Assembly (NCBI GenBank): GCA_933228895.1
Contig: OW121849.1
Location: 123,942,849 to 124,006,848, forward strand
DNA from: Platycnemis pennipes
Taxonomy: Eukaryota; Arthropoda; Insecta; Odonata; Platycnemididae
Reading direction: 5' to 3'
Length of the DNA: 64,000 bases
Positions 21,046 through 32,100 of the stretch are shown here, piece after piece. The notes under the pieces were generated by a model, which saw only the letters and a list, made by a program, of their open reading frames with translations, was not told the DNA's origin and made no database searches. The translations under genes were made by a program, and so were the position numbers. Within the stretch, counting starts at the first letter, position 1. Each line of letters opens with the position of its first letter.

Positions 21046-21235
21046 CAGGGGCTCTGGCCCTGGGAGTGAGTGCGTGGAATAGGCCTGACGGGCCCGGAGG
21101 GGGCCGAAGGGGAATCGCCACGTTAAACAAAGGATAACGAGCCGAAAGCGCGGCCTCATGGGCTCGGCATGGAATGCGCTGTAACACAATGAATGGAATC
21201 TTGCGTGAGTGCCGTGTGCCTGGCTTAGCAGTGCG
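21046..21235 (+). repeat. GC-rich repeat block, copy 2 (left arm)
   Basis: This is the second copy of the block at 16,940-17,105, sharing ggccctgggagtga and gccacgttaaa, with more divergence in the middle (gggccgaagggg against gagcgcaggggg). Confidence 0.85.
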
Positions 21236-21798
21236 GAAACAGACTTGAAAACACCCATGAAACTAAGTCATTGTCATTTTAAATTTATATATGACGAATG
21301 TAAATGCATGCAGTAGTTTACATTGCAGCAATGCAAGCTATATCTGCACAATACGTCAATCTTTATAACTATTTGATAGAGAACTTTTTATTGATGTTTA
21401 TCGCAGTGAAAATGCATCTTTGGGAAATACACTTCGAAGGAGTGAGGACCATTTTTAAGTTGCCGTATTGGTTTGGTTCCCCATTCGAATGAGATTTAGT
21501 TTGGTGGGAGGACTTTTATGAAGTTGACGTAATAAAAATTGCAATACCATATATACTCTATAGAATAAAATTATGTTAAGCAATAGGAATATTTTATAGA
21601 AATCGACTTGTCTTTAGTGTTATTACTCGACTTTAGAGTAGGTTTAGGTAGTAGGATTAGGTGGGATGACATTTTTTTGAATTGAGTAATTTTGAGGAAA
21701 TGACTTTTGTTTGTCATTTTGTAAGGTTCGAGTATTCTTTTTGAAATCGGCGAAAAATGTTTTGGTGAAATGGGATCATTTTCAATGGAAAGACTACC

Positions 21799-24632
21799 AT
21801 AAAAGTCAGGGGCCTCCAAACTTTTCATCCCGCGGGCCGCATTACCTATCAAACAGCAGTTAGGGGGCCGACAACACACTCGAGGTGCAAATAAAAAAGA
21901 ATCAAAACATAGATGTTTTTAATTTTTTATTTAATATTATTTTATTCAGTTATTATTTAATAACACATTGAACATGAACACCTGTATTAGTGGGAATGGC
22001 GAAATAGTTTCCTGCTGCAAAAAATAGCAGACATTTCTGGCTTTAGATTTGATGTCCCTAATATCAACAGTGATCTGAAATTATCATCATACAAGTTTGT
22101 TCTCAAATTGTTCTTCACGTGTTTCATTCTTGAAAATGTTTGTTCACACAAGTATGTTGCTCCAAAGGTGGAAAGGTACCTTGATGCAAAAGTTTTGACT
22201 TTTTGAAAGTCTTCCTTGGGCAAAAACTGGTTAAAATCCATCAGTCCTTCTTTGAACTTGTCCCTAAGCAGGTCATTTGCTTGCAACTCAATGGCCTTCA
22301 GCTGCAGTTCATGTGGGCAACTGGCCACAACTGCTTCAAATGGGTTTTTAAACAGTCTCACTACTTCTTCCTTTGAATCCAAGTCGGAAAACAGCTCCTG
22401 AAACTGCAGCTGGAGGTCTTTATTGATCTCGCTTGCAAATGACGTGGGAAACTCAGCTGTTGCTTCAGGCATGAAGATCTTGCACTGCTGAAAGTGCGTC
22501 AAGTTGTTGGCCTGTATTGTTCCAAAAACAAGGCAAGTTTAGATCTTAAGGCCTTTAGGTGGGTATATAGATCAGAAAATAGATTTTTCTCTCCTTGTAG
22601 TTTTAGGTTCAGAAAATTTAAATGACTAGTTATGTCTGCAGCAAATGCCGATTTCCATACCCACTCTTCATCAGACAGTAATGGCTGTGGCTTGCCTTTA
22701 CTTTCCAGGAAGTCACCTATTTCCTTTCATAATTCGAATACTCTGCTCAGAACTTTTTCACAGCTTAGCCATTTTACTTCTGTGTAATACGATAAATATT
22801 GCGATTCTGAGTCTGTATCTTTCAACATGTCTCTGAACTGTCTATGGTTGAGCCCATGTGACCTTATCAAATTTACCATCTTCACCACAGGATTCAGTAC
22901 ACTGCTAATTTCTACATATTTAGCACGCAAAGCTTGCTTGTGAATAATACAGTTCAGGAACATTTGGTTCGGAATGAACCTCACATCTCAACATCTCACT
23001 ACACATCTACTTCACTTGTCCAACCAAGCCTTTCTTTATGCCACACATGTTCTTTCCTCCATCAACGATCCAGTCAGGCAACTGAGGTTAGTCCAGTCCA
23101 AGTTATAATCAGCAAATTCTTTTTTCAATTCATTGAACATATTCTCTCCGGAGACAGTGCCATACATGCTATGTAGGGAAGCCAGCTCTTGTGTTATGTT
23201 CATGTCTTCATCCACACCTCTAATGAACACAAGCAGTTGAGAGGTGGAACACCTGTCCAGCGATTCATCCATTGCAACGAAAAATGGCAAAACTTGCGTG
23301 TGTTTTTCGCTATTTGAGTCACAATGTTTTCACCCATGTCTTCAACACGGCGGGAAATGGTTTTTGCACCCAAAGCTACATTTTTAAATTGTTTTGACTT
23401 TTCTTGGCAAAGTTCCACAGCCACCTCCAACAAACATTCCCGCACAACTTGACCATCTGTAAACGGTTTGCCACTTTTAGCCAGGACCTAGGCAACTTTA
23501 TAACTGGGCTTACAATTAGTTAAGGATACACTTTCATTTCAGGATTTACTGAACTCCTCTGAGATGTGAGTTAATTTTGTAATTTAGGAAAATTTTTCTG
23601 CACGGACTTCACCCTCCAACTGTGCATATTTCTCCTGATGTTTGCTTCGATGAATACGGCGCAGGTTGTATTCTTTCATCACAGCCACGGTTTCGTTGCA
23701 AATCACACACAATGCTTTCTCGCCAAATTTGATGAAGAAGTATTTCAAACTCCATTCTTCTTGAAATATCCGACACCCATCGTCTATTTTTCTTTTCCTC
23801 TTCTTGGACATCGTTGGACGCTAAAATAAAGTGACTTCAACATCAATTAAAAGTGAAACGAAAAGTATGCTGCACAAAATATCCCTCATAAAACCTGATT
23901 ATGCGAACTAATTTCGTCACCATTATAGCTGGAAATGACCCGAAACCATTTTTAAAAATTATTTCTTGAATTATTAAATTAAACATACCGGAATTCAGTC
24001 TGTAAATAATATATCCACTTATGGTAGAAAGATTGCTGCTTTTAATGTTTCCTCTTCAGAATATTCGGAAAATTCTGATTAAACTAACGACACTCCCAAT
24101 GCTTTATACACACTGGTAAGTAATTATGCGAGGGAAATTATCACTAAATAAAATAGAGTGCAACATGTTTCTAAATTAGACGCTAACTGACACAAGCCCT
24201 TCCTCATTGCAGCAGTAAACCGCAACTGGCAAACTGTGATCAAAATAATCAAGGTTTGAACAAGCAGAAAACCATTTGAAAACTCTACCACTAGATGGCG
24301 TTATATCATCCCATTGACCAAGAACTCTGTATAACACTTATTAAGTGTTCTTACCATTGACTGTGAACAGAAGTAGAAAAAGTAAGCATCGAATAAGGTT
24401 TTGCAATGTAGTGAACGGTTGGATAACTTAACGCACTGCTGCGCGCCTTTTTTTAATAGGTAAGAACGTTACGTCCACGAACTTGACGTCCACGTACACT
24501 GATCTTGGCAAGATACACGTGAATTTCCGTAATTTTTATCCGCAGATGAAAAGGTCTCCACGGGCCGGATGAGAGGGCCTCGCGGGCCGCATCTGGCCCG
24601 CGGGCCGTAGTTTGGAGAACCCTGATAAAAGT
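21799..24632 (-). mobile_element. hAT transposon with 8-bp target duplication (left arm)
   Basis: The element runs 21,807-24,624 (2,818 bp) between ataaaagt at 21,799-21,806 and ataaaagt at 24,625-24,632, a perfect 8-bp duplication. The termini are caggggcctccaaact and, inverted, cagggttctccaaact, followed by gcggcccgcggg boxes on both sides. The CAGGG ends, the 8-bp duplication and the interior transposase identify hAT. The right arm copy is 44,746-47,564. Confidence 0.96.
21987..23811 (-). pseudogene. hAT transposase (BED-finger type), broken (left arm)
   Basis: The protein starts at 23,811 with a basic N-terminus and a BED-like zinc finger: C35-x2-C38 and H54-x3-H58. The RNase H-like core follows in several frames: AMDESLDRCSTSQLLVFIR carries the first catalytic Asp, and VDGGKNMCGIKKGL, read one frame over, holds the second. 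The last frame (22,502-21,987, 171 aa) has the hAT dimerisation region, with LCEQTFSRM and KNNLR. At least four frame changes or stops break it, so it is dead. The pattern is like vertebrate and arthropod genes annotated GTF2IRD2-like or ZBED5-like, which derive from hAT transposases. The right-arm copy shares the same breaks. Confidence 0.93.
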
Positions 24633-25645
24633 CGACGTAATACGCAGTGCATCACCATCTGAAGAGTACGATTTTGCCAGATGGGATGACATCTATTTGA
24701 ATGAGATTTTTTCAGTTAAATTGCTTTTGTTAAAATTAAACGTCAAGTGCCAATAAAATAACCATGTTTTTGTGCGATTTTTTTATTTCGGAAATTGGTT
24801 TTTTGCTTTTAACATAGGATATTCATTGTGTTAGCATCAATTTTGAGTAATATTTCGTTAGGTTGGTTTATTTTCTTTTAAATCTAGGTTTTTTTGCAGC
24901 GTAAACACATTTATTTCGAATTAGGCCTTATTTTGAGATCGAATATTCGAGATCGAGGCCTCATTGGGCATATGATTTGCAACTATATTTATATGAGATT
25001 TTACTCTGTCGGAGCACTTTTTAGAAATCGACGAAATGAGTTCGTACGTATGTTTGGAGAAAGATTTTTTCAAGGAAAGAGGATAATTTTTGCAACTGGA
25101 ATTATTGTACGGTGGATTTGGACTACTTGAGATTTAATTTTAGCTTAATGGAAGAATTTTTTTAAATCTGGTTTTTTTAGCAGTTGAAATAAAGCTCTTT
25201 TGAATGAAATTAGGCTATATGAAATTTTATTTCGCGAGGAAACTTGGCCCTTTGGAAAAAGTTGACAAAGTTGCTCAAAATGAAGACAGAAAATTTTGGG
25301 ACCTCCATGCCAAACCCTGTAAAGCACAGAGCTATGGGAATGAGTATCCAAAATATGCAATATCCAAGACCCGGATTTTCCACGAAAGAAAAAAATTGGT
25401 CTCAGTGTGTTCCCAGGTTCCTGCAAGTATTATGAAAAAGTCACTGCAGCATTGTGAAAAAAATGGATGGATATAAATGAAAAAACTTACTGAATAACAC
25501 CTGAAAGCTATCTCCTCCCTGATGTTTTTCAATTTCATTTCTTTATTTATATCATTTCTTTCATGAAACAGCCGTGTCTCAACTCTGACACATCCTATTT
25601 AATTTACGATCTCTTTCTAGTGGTAGTCGATAATGAGTGTATAAG
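24633..25645. other. Unrecognised segment between hAT and satellite (left arm)
   Basis: About 1 kb with open frames of 63-93 codons on both strands, none resembling a known family. It is present three times in the window: here, at 43,690-44,737 (inverted, nearly identical) and at 41,990-43,019 (inverted, visibly more diverged). It is the only non-satellite sequence carried in the 1.7-kb border duplication. An inner short palindrome cgaatattcg is present. Function unknown. Confidence 0.6.
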
Positions 25646-28600
25646 TAGAGAAAATGTTTTTTATTTTAAATAGTAAAATAGAAAATGAGGAAAGCGTCAA
25701 TTTTTGTCGAAAAACAGCGGTAAAATTATTTTCTTTGGAAGAATTTCAATTTAGAGTGAACGCCTCTTAGCAGAATTTTTTTTATTTCTCTAAAAAATTT
25801 CTTATTAATTGCGGTAAGCTGTTCTGAGAAGAGGCGTAAGAGTCAATTTTAGTTTGTAAACGGCGGTAAAAATGAATTAATTTGGAAGAATTTGATTCTT
25901 TAAAGAGAACGCACTATAGCAGGATCTTTTTTTCGCTAAACAAGTTTGCCATAATTACAGTGAACTGTTCACGGAAGAGCGGAATGAGAACATTTTAGTT
26001 AAAAACAGCGATAAAATGAAATTTCTTGGAAGAATTTCATTTTTGAGAGAACGCCTCTTAGCAGGATTTTTTTAATTTTGCTAAAAAATAATGCTTTACT
26101 TGCAATGCACTGTTCTCAGTACAGAACTAAGAGTCAATTTTAGTTGAAAAACAGCGGTTAAAATGACTGTATTTGGAAGAAATTGAAATTTTAGAGATTT
26201 ATTGTTTCGATATTTACAGCAGGATTTTTTTATTTCGGTAAGAAACTTTGCTATAATTACGGTGAATTCTTCGTGGAAGATGCGAAAGAGTCAATTTTAG
26301 TTGAAAACAGCCATAAAATGAATTTAGTTGAAAGAATTTTATTTGTGATATAACGTCTCTTAGCAGGTTTTTTTGGTGCTAAAAAATTTTCATTAGTCTC
26401 GCTAAACTGTTCTGACAAGAGGAGAAAGGGTCAATTTTAGTCCAAAAACAGCAGTAAAAATGAATTTTTATGTAGGAATTTTGATTCTTGTGAGAGCATT
26501 TCATTGCAGGATTTTTTGTTCCGCTGGACTGGAGTTGATTTTAGTTTGTAAACCAGCGGTAAAAATGAATTTAATTGGAACTATTTCACATTTTTAGATA
26601 ACGCCTCTAAAAACAATTTTTTTTGTTCAAAAAATGTTATATTAATTGCTGTGTACTGTTCGAGGAGGAAGAGAATCAGTAACTTTTTGTTGAAAAACAG
26701 CTGTAAAAATGTATTTAGTTGGAAGAATATAATTTTTCACAGATCCACCTGTACCGGATTTTTTCATTTTGCTGAAAAATTTTGCAATAATTGCGGTTTA
26801 CTGTTCTGAGAAGAGACGTAAGATTCAATTTTAGTTTTAAAAAAACAGTGGTAAAAATGAATATAGTTAGAAAATTTTATTTTTAAAAGAACGCCCCTTA
26901 GCAGAATATTTATTATTATGCTAGGCAATTTTGCTTTTTTTACGATAAACTATACAATGAGGAAGAAAGAGTGTAAATTTTAGTTAAAAACAGCGGTAAA
27001 ATGAATTTAGTGAGAAGAATTTCATTTTTGAGAGAACGCCTCTTAGTAGGGTTTTTTTTATTTTGCTAAAAAAATTTGCATTTATTGCAGAAGAAAAGAA
27101 GAGAAAGTTGCCAGAAGAGAAGTAAAGGTCAATTTTTATTAAAAAAACAGCAGTCAAAATGATTATAGTTTGCAGAATTTCATTTTTGAAAGAACTCCCT
27201 TTAGAAAAGAGAAAACGATCTTAGAAATTTTTTTAAAATAAGAAATTATGAATTAATTGCGGTGGACTGTTCTGAGAAGAGGCGTAAACGTCAATTTAAG
27301 TAAAAAAAACAGCGGTAAAAAAGATTATATTTGGAAGAATATCATTTTTGAGAGAAAAACTGTAAACAAATTTTTTTTATTTTGCCATGGAATTTTGCAT
27401 TAATTACGGTGAACTGTCAGAGGAGATGGAGAAAGAGTCAATTTTAGCTGGAAAACCGCATTAAAATTAATTTAGTTGGAAGAATTTCATTTTTGAGAGA
27501 ATGCCTCTTATCAGAATTTTTTATTTTGCTAAAAAATTCGGCAAATGTTACGGTGTACTGTTCATAGAATAGGTATTAGAATCAATTTTACCTATAAACG
27601 GATAAAAATGAATTAAGTTGGAACAGTTTCAATTCTGATAAAACCCCTCTTAGCAGGATTTTTTTATTATGTTAAAACTTTTCATTAGTTGCGGTTAACT
27701 GTCCCTAGAATTGGCGTAAGTCAATTTTTGTTAAAAAAAACAGCGGTAAAAATGTTTTAAAAAAATATAGTTAGAAGATATTCATTTTTGAAAGAACGCC
27801 CTTCGGCAGAATTTTTTTTATTTTGCTATGCAAATTTGCATTAATTTCGAGTAGGAGGAAAAAACGTCAATTTTAGTCGAAAAAAAGATATAAAATGAAT
27901 TAAGTTGGAATAATTTCATTTTTGAGAGAACGAGACTGTAGGAATTATTTATTTTGTTAAAAAAATTTGCATTAATTGCAGTTAACTGTAATGAGAAGAT
28001 AAGTAAAACTCAATTGAAGTTTAAAAAAACCGGTATAAATTAATATAGTTTGGAGAATTTAATTTTTGAGAGAACGCGACTTAGCAGATATATCTAATTT
28101 TGTTAAAAATGTTTACATTAATTGCAGTATACTGTAGTGAGACGAGAGGTAATAGTCAATTTTAGTTAAAAAAAACAGCGGACAATTTAATTTAAGTTGA
28201 AGAATTTTTATTTTTTTATTTTAATTTTTGAGAAAACGCTCCATAGCTGAATTTATTTATTTCGCTAATAAATATTCAATAACTACAGTGAAGTGTTCGA
28301 CTAAAAAGGGGAAATGGAAAAACGGTAAAAATGAATTGAGTAGGAAGAATTGATATTTTTGAGAGAAAACCCTCTTAGAAATTTTTTTTTATTTTAATAA
28401 GAAATTTTGCACCAATTGTGTAAACTGTTCTGAGGAGAGGCGTAAGAGTATATTTTTATTTTTAAAGCAGCGGTAAAATGAATGTAGTGGGAGGATTTTC
28501 GAGTTTTTGGAGAAGGCCTCTTACCATGATTTTTTTTCGTTAATTGCGATGAACTGTTCTAAGAAGAGGCGTAAGAGTCCTTTTGTGTTATAAAAAACAG

Positions 28601-29110
28601 CCGTAAAAAAGAATATATATGGAAGAATATCATTTTTGAGAGAACAACTCTAAGAAAAATTTTTTTCCTTTGCTAACCAATAGGCATTAATTACATTGAA
28701 CTTTTCGAGGAGGAGAAAAATTCATTTTTAGCTGAAAAACAGCGCAAAAAATGAATATAGTTTGAAGAATTTAATTTTTGAAAAAACCCCTTTAGAAGAG
28801 TTATTTAATTCGCTAAGCAATTTTGCATTAACTACGGTGAACTGTTAGAGGAAAAGGCGAAAGGGTCAATTTTAGTTGAAAAACGGCTGTAAAAATGAAT
28901 GAAGTTGGATAAATTTTATTTTTGAGAGAACGCCTCTTAGAAAAAATTTTTTATTTACTAAGAAATTTTGCATTAATTATAATATCCTGTTGTGAGAGGA
29001 GGCGTAAGTTATATTTCACTATCTAATGAAATTTTTGCCAGGTAAAAATGAATTGTGTTGGAAGAATTTTATTTTCCAGAGAACGCCCAATAGCAGCATT
29101 GTTTTATTTG
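25646..29110 (+). repeat. ~160-bp satellite array, plus orientation
   Basis: Head-to-tail monomers; the acagcgg box recurs at 26,991, 27,148 and 27,310 (spacing 157 and 162). The monomer contains acagcggtaaaaatgaattt, gttggaagaatttcattttt, gagagaacgcctcttagcag and a gagaagaggcgtaagag box. Monomers differ by roughly 15-30% by eye, with frequent small indels. No coding function. The array ends where orientation flips at about 29,111. Confidence 0.95.
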
Positions 29111-32100
29111 CAATTAATGCAAAATTTCCTTTCGGAATAAAAAATTCCTTTTTAAAGGCGTTTTCTATAAAATGAAATTCTTGCAACGAAATTCATTTTT
29201 ACCGCTGTTTCCCGACAAAAATTTATTTTTACGCCTCTTCTCAGAACATTTTACCAATTAATGCTAAATTACTTATGGAAATAAAAAATTGGGCGTTCTC
29301 TAAAAAATATAATTCTTCCAGCATAATTCATTTTTACCGCAGTTTTGCAACCAAAATTTACTCTTTTGCCTCCCCCTTGAAGAGTGCACCGTAATTAATG
29401 AGGTTTTTTTGCAAAATGAAAAAATTCAGCTTAGAGGCGTTCCCACATAAATGAAATACTTCCAACTAAATTAATTTTTCCGCTGTATTTCAACTAAAAT
29501 TGACTCTTTCTCCTCCTCGCATAGTTCACCGCAATTATTGCAAAATTGCTTAACAAAATAAAAAAATTCTGCTAATAGGCGTTCTCTCAAAAATGAAAAT
29601 CCTCTAAATATATACCTTCGTACCCCTTTTTTAACTAAATTACTTTCGTCTCTTCTCAGATCAGTACACCATAATTAATGTGAAATATTTTACCAAAATT
29701 AAAAAATCCTGCTAAAAAGCGTTCTATAAAAAATATAAATTTCTCCAACTACATTAATATACCGTGCTTTACAAGGTTAAAATATACTCTTACGCCTCTT
29801 CTCATTACAGTTTATCGCAAAAAATGCAAAATTTCCTTTTAAAAAAATAATTTTCTAAGAGGCTTTCTCTCTCAAAAATTTAAGTTCTTCCAACTAAATT
29901 CATTTTTACCGGTTTTATAACTAAAATTGACACATTCCTCTCTTCTTCGAACAGTTCACCATAGTTATGGAATATTTCTTAGCGAAATATAATAATCCTG
30001 ATATAGATCATTCTCTTAAAAATAAAACTCATCCTACTACAGCTTTTTTTTACCGCTTTTTTACACTAAAATTGACTCTTTCCTCTCTTCCTCGAACAGT
30101 TTACCGTATTTAACGCAGAATTTCTTTGCGGAGTAAAAAAATTCTACAATGAGGCGTTCTCTCAAAAATGAAATTCCTCTAACTATATTCTATTTTACGG
30201 CTGTTTTTTTTTACTAAAATTGTATCTTACGCCTCTTCTCAGTAGATTAGATTGAAATTAATGCAAATTTGTTTAGCGAAATAAAAAAATGGTACTTAGA
30301 GGCGTACTCTAAAAAATGAAATACTTCCAAATAAATTTATTTTATCGCTGCTTCAAAAATTAATAATTACTCTTACGCCTCTTCTCAGATTAGTTTACCG
30401 CTATTGATGCAAAATTTCTTAGCAAAATAATTTTTTTTCTAAGATGCGTTCTCTCAAAAATTAAAATTCTTCAAACAAAATTATTTTTACCGCTGTTTTT
30501 CGTCTGAAATTGACTCTTTCCCCTATTCCTTGAACAGTTCACCGTAAGTAATGAAAAAACTCATTAGTAAAATAAAAAAGTCCATCTATAGGGCGTTCTC
30601 TCAAAATTCAAACACTTCCAAATTATTTCATTTTGAATGTATTTTCCAAATTAAATTAACATTTACTTTTCTTCTTAGAACACTTCACTGCAATTAATGC
30701 AAACTTTTTCATGAAAATTAAAAAATCGTCCTAAGACGCGTTTTCTAAAAAATGAATTACTTCATACTAAATTCATTTTATCCTGCTTTACAGAGTGAAA
30801 TATACCTTACGCCTCTTCTCAGTACAGATTATCATAATTAATGCAAAAAATCATTAGTAAAATAAAAATATTTTCTGAGAGGCGTTCTCTCAAAAAAAAA
30901 AAATCTTCCATTTTCATTCATTTTTACAGCCATTTTTACTAAAATGGACTCTTTCGCCTCTTCCTCTAACAGTTGACTGTAATTTGTGCAATTTTATTTT
31001 GCGAAATTGAATAATTCTTCTAAAGGGAGTTCTTCAATTAAGGAAATTCTTCGAACTATGTTCATTTTTACCGCTGTTTTTTAACCTTTGACCCTTTCCA
31101 CTCTTCTTCGAGCAGTTCGCCGTAGTTATTGAAAATCTTTGCGAAATAAAAAAATCCTGCTATAGGGCATTCTCTCAAAAATAAAACTCATTCCACTACA
31201 TTAATTTATACCGCTTTTTTCCACTAAAATTGACTCTTTCCTCTTTTCCTCGAACAGTTCACCGTAGTTTTTATAATTTTTTGCGGAATAAAAAAATTCT
31301 GCTAAAAGGCGTTCTCTCAAAAATTTAATTCTTCTAACTAAAATCATTTAACCGCTGTTTTACAAACTAATATTTACTCTTACGACTCTTCTCATAACAG
31401 TTTACCGCAATTAATGCAAAATTTCCTTTCGGAATAAAAAATTCCTGCTAAAAGACGTTCTTTCTAAAATGAAATTTTTAAATAAAAATCCATTTTTACC
31501 GCTTTTTTTCGAAGAAAATTGAATCTTACGCCTCTTGTCAGAGCATTTTTCTGCAATTAATGAAAATTGTTTGGCAAAATAAATAAATCCTGCTAAGAAG
31601 CGTTCTGCCTAAAATCTTCTAACTAAAATCTAATAAAAACGTTGCATTTTATCGCTGTTTTTCAACCTAAATTGATTCTTTCGCCTCCTCCTCGAATAAT
31701 TTACCGCAATAAATATAAAATTTCTTTCATCATCATCAAGGGTCAACAATCCTAGGATTGGTTTGACGCAGCCCTCCACTTGATTCTTCTATCGGCCAAC
31801 CTCTTCATACCAACGTAGTTTCTCTCTTTCACGTCCTTTACGACCTGCTCCATGTAACTCATACGAGGCCTGCCTCTTCCAATCTTCCAGTTCACTCTTC
31901 CCTCGACGATTGTCTTCATCTTACCTCGACGATTGTCTTAAGATATGGCCGATTAGGTTGTCTCGTCTTCTTTTTATAGTTTCAGCAGACGTCTCTTTTC
32001 TCCCACTCTTCTTAGGACTTCTTCATTTGTCACTCGGTCGATCCATTTTATCTTCATCATTCTCCGATAGCACCATATTACGAATGCTTCCACCCTTTTC

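Larger units (their letters stand above)
8083..29110. repeat. Left arm of giant palindrome
   Basis: The whole segment is repeated in inverted orientation in the right arm. For 13.3-25.6 kb, positions pair with a coordinate sum of 69,371 inside the 349-bp tandem repeat and about 70,069 outside it. The outer boundary is sharp: the arms agree up to the tgggatgacg box (8,083 / 61,614) and then diverge. By eye the arms are nearly identical from 13 to 25 kb, about 94-95% identical at 26.3-26.5 kb, and lower still toward 29.1 kb inside the satellite. The left arm alone carries a piggyBac-like insertion. Confidence 0.93.

Noticed and set aside
24894..25476. Open frames of 78-93 codons repeated three times in the window (also near 42,200-42,700 and 43,900-44,470)
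   Set aside because: They are conserved only because the DNA is duplicated; both strands are equally open, no family pattern is visible, and copy 1 carries amino-acid changes without a bias to silent sites.
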